Part shown: piece after piece, positions 60,676 through 60,922 of the stretch
How positions within the stretch are numbered: position 1 is the stretch's first letter
Layout: the number at the start of each line of letters is the position of its first letter
Assembly (NCBI GenBank): GCA_910589035.1
Contig: CAJUSI010000083.1
Span: forward strand, 1-60,922
Reading direction: 5' to 3'
DNA length: 60,922 nt
Source: an uncultured Acetatifactor sp.
GTDB taxonomy: Bacteria > Bacillota > Clostridia > Lachnospirales > Lachnospiraceae
The notes under the pieces: model-generated
Databases searched by the model: none
Told to the model about the DNA's origin: nothing
What the model saw: the letters and a program-made list of their open reading frames with translations, nothing else
Translations under genes and position numbers: made by a program

Positions 60676-60922
60676 CTACATGAATTTTTTCAGCACACCC
60701 ACATTCTTCTTCGCCAGCGCCTTTTTCGCCACCTCCAGTTCCTGCCTCAGCTGCTCATTTTCCTTCCGCAGTCTTTCTACTTCCTGTTGGGACATCGCCA
60801 GCTCATGGTTCATCGCCATGTCCAGCACCTCACGCCTGGGGTCTGCCAGGCCCGCCTGCTGTTCCAGGGCACGGTCGATCTCCTTCCTCACCTGCGGGTT
60901 CTTATAAAAGAATCCTCTGGAC
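60676..60922 (-). CDS. DUF6262 / TnpC-like transposon accessory protein, 3' part
   Basis: The frame enters from the right edge with SRGFFYKNPQVRKEIDRALE, a match to the conserved YKNP segment of DUF6262. It is followed by a coiled coil (QEVERLRKENEQLRQELEVA, about residues 45-64 of the visible part) and ends VGVLKKFM. DUF6262 genes lie last in Tn554-like elements after two tyrosine integrases. The start is outside the window. The role is accessory; it may orient insertion. Confidence 0.75.
   Translation of the reverse strand, partial: SRGFFYKNPQVRKEIDRALEQQAGLADPRREVLDMAMNHELAMSQQEVERLRKENEQLRQELEVAKKALAKKNVGVLKKFM

Larger units (their letters stand above)
60508..60922. mobile_element. End of a Tn554-like mobile element, runs off the window
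   Basis: The element joins the ABC fragment at about 60507, holds a terminator and the 3' part of a DUF6262 gene, and leaves the window at the right. Tn554-type elements carry two integrase genes and a DUF6262/TnpC gene; only the last is visible. The exact end and any direct repeat cannot be set from one side. Confidence 0.6.

Overview
The window looks like chromosomal DNA of a Lachnospiraceae-type Firmicute (order Eubacteriales). The evidence is a housekeeping run rimP-nusA-ylxR-ylxQ-infB-rbfA-nrnA-truB-ribF, a groES-groEL operon under a CIRCE operator, strong GGAGG ribosome binding sites, TTG/GTG starts, sigma-A-type promoters, and many ATP-binding-cassette, LytTR and CotH/DUF4956/VTC genes. 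Base composition is moderate. No rRNA or tRNA gene was seen. The placement is inference from gene families, not from a marker-gene comparison.

Layout. 1-5.8 kb: the 5' end of an Rpn-type nuclease gene, a GNAT acetyltransferase, a large CoA-disulfide-reductase/rhodanese/sirohaem-reductase/ferredoxin fusion, and a separately promoted unit of an OLD-like AAA ATPase plus a partner that appears split by a frameshift. 5.8-12.6 kb: two drug- or peptide-type ABC exporter loci, one with a LytTR/DUF3021 pair (minus strand) and one led by a small XRE repressor (plus strand), divided by a promoter region. 12.6-17.9 kb: a decayed PD-(D/E)XK remnant, argS, a pdxA-like gene, a Uma2-type gene and an LCP cell-wall ligase. 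18-23.8 kb: CotH, DUF4956 and VTC polyphosphate-polymerase genes preceded by a 14-bp repeat array and a two-component system. 24-30 kb: clpB, an aminotransferase, a Na/Pi cotransporter and the end of the translation operon. 30-39.1 kb: the rimP-to-ribF operon with its promoter. 39.3-46.7 kb: a LytTR/LiaF-like pair, groESL, several proteins of unknown function and an AraC regulator. 46.9-51.4 kb: a heterodimeric ABC exporter whose two half-genes enclose a nucleotidyltransferase gene. 51.4-53.9 kb: an rloA-rloB (AbiL-like) unit inside a pair of 21-bp near-identical direct repeats, with hairpins on one side and a group II intron remnant on the other. 53.9-60.9 kb: a tandem array of five ABC exporter genes, three intact and the outer two broken. 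The last is cut by a mobile element carrying a DUF6262 (TnpC-like) gene that runs off the window.

For novelty, the strongest candidates are the AAA ATPase with its split DxnExK partner (3.8-5.8 kb), the repeat-bounded rloAB unit, a pair of long hairpin-forming interspersed repeats with compensatory base changes (21.7 and 26.9 kb), the operator-like repeat array before the VTC-DUF4956-CotH genes, and the decaying ABC array. The decayed nuclease, intron and transporter pieces mark 51-61 kb and parts of the left end as accessory DNA. The rest is ordinary conserved chromosome.
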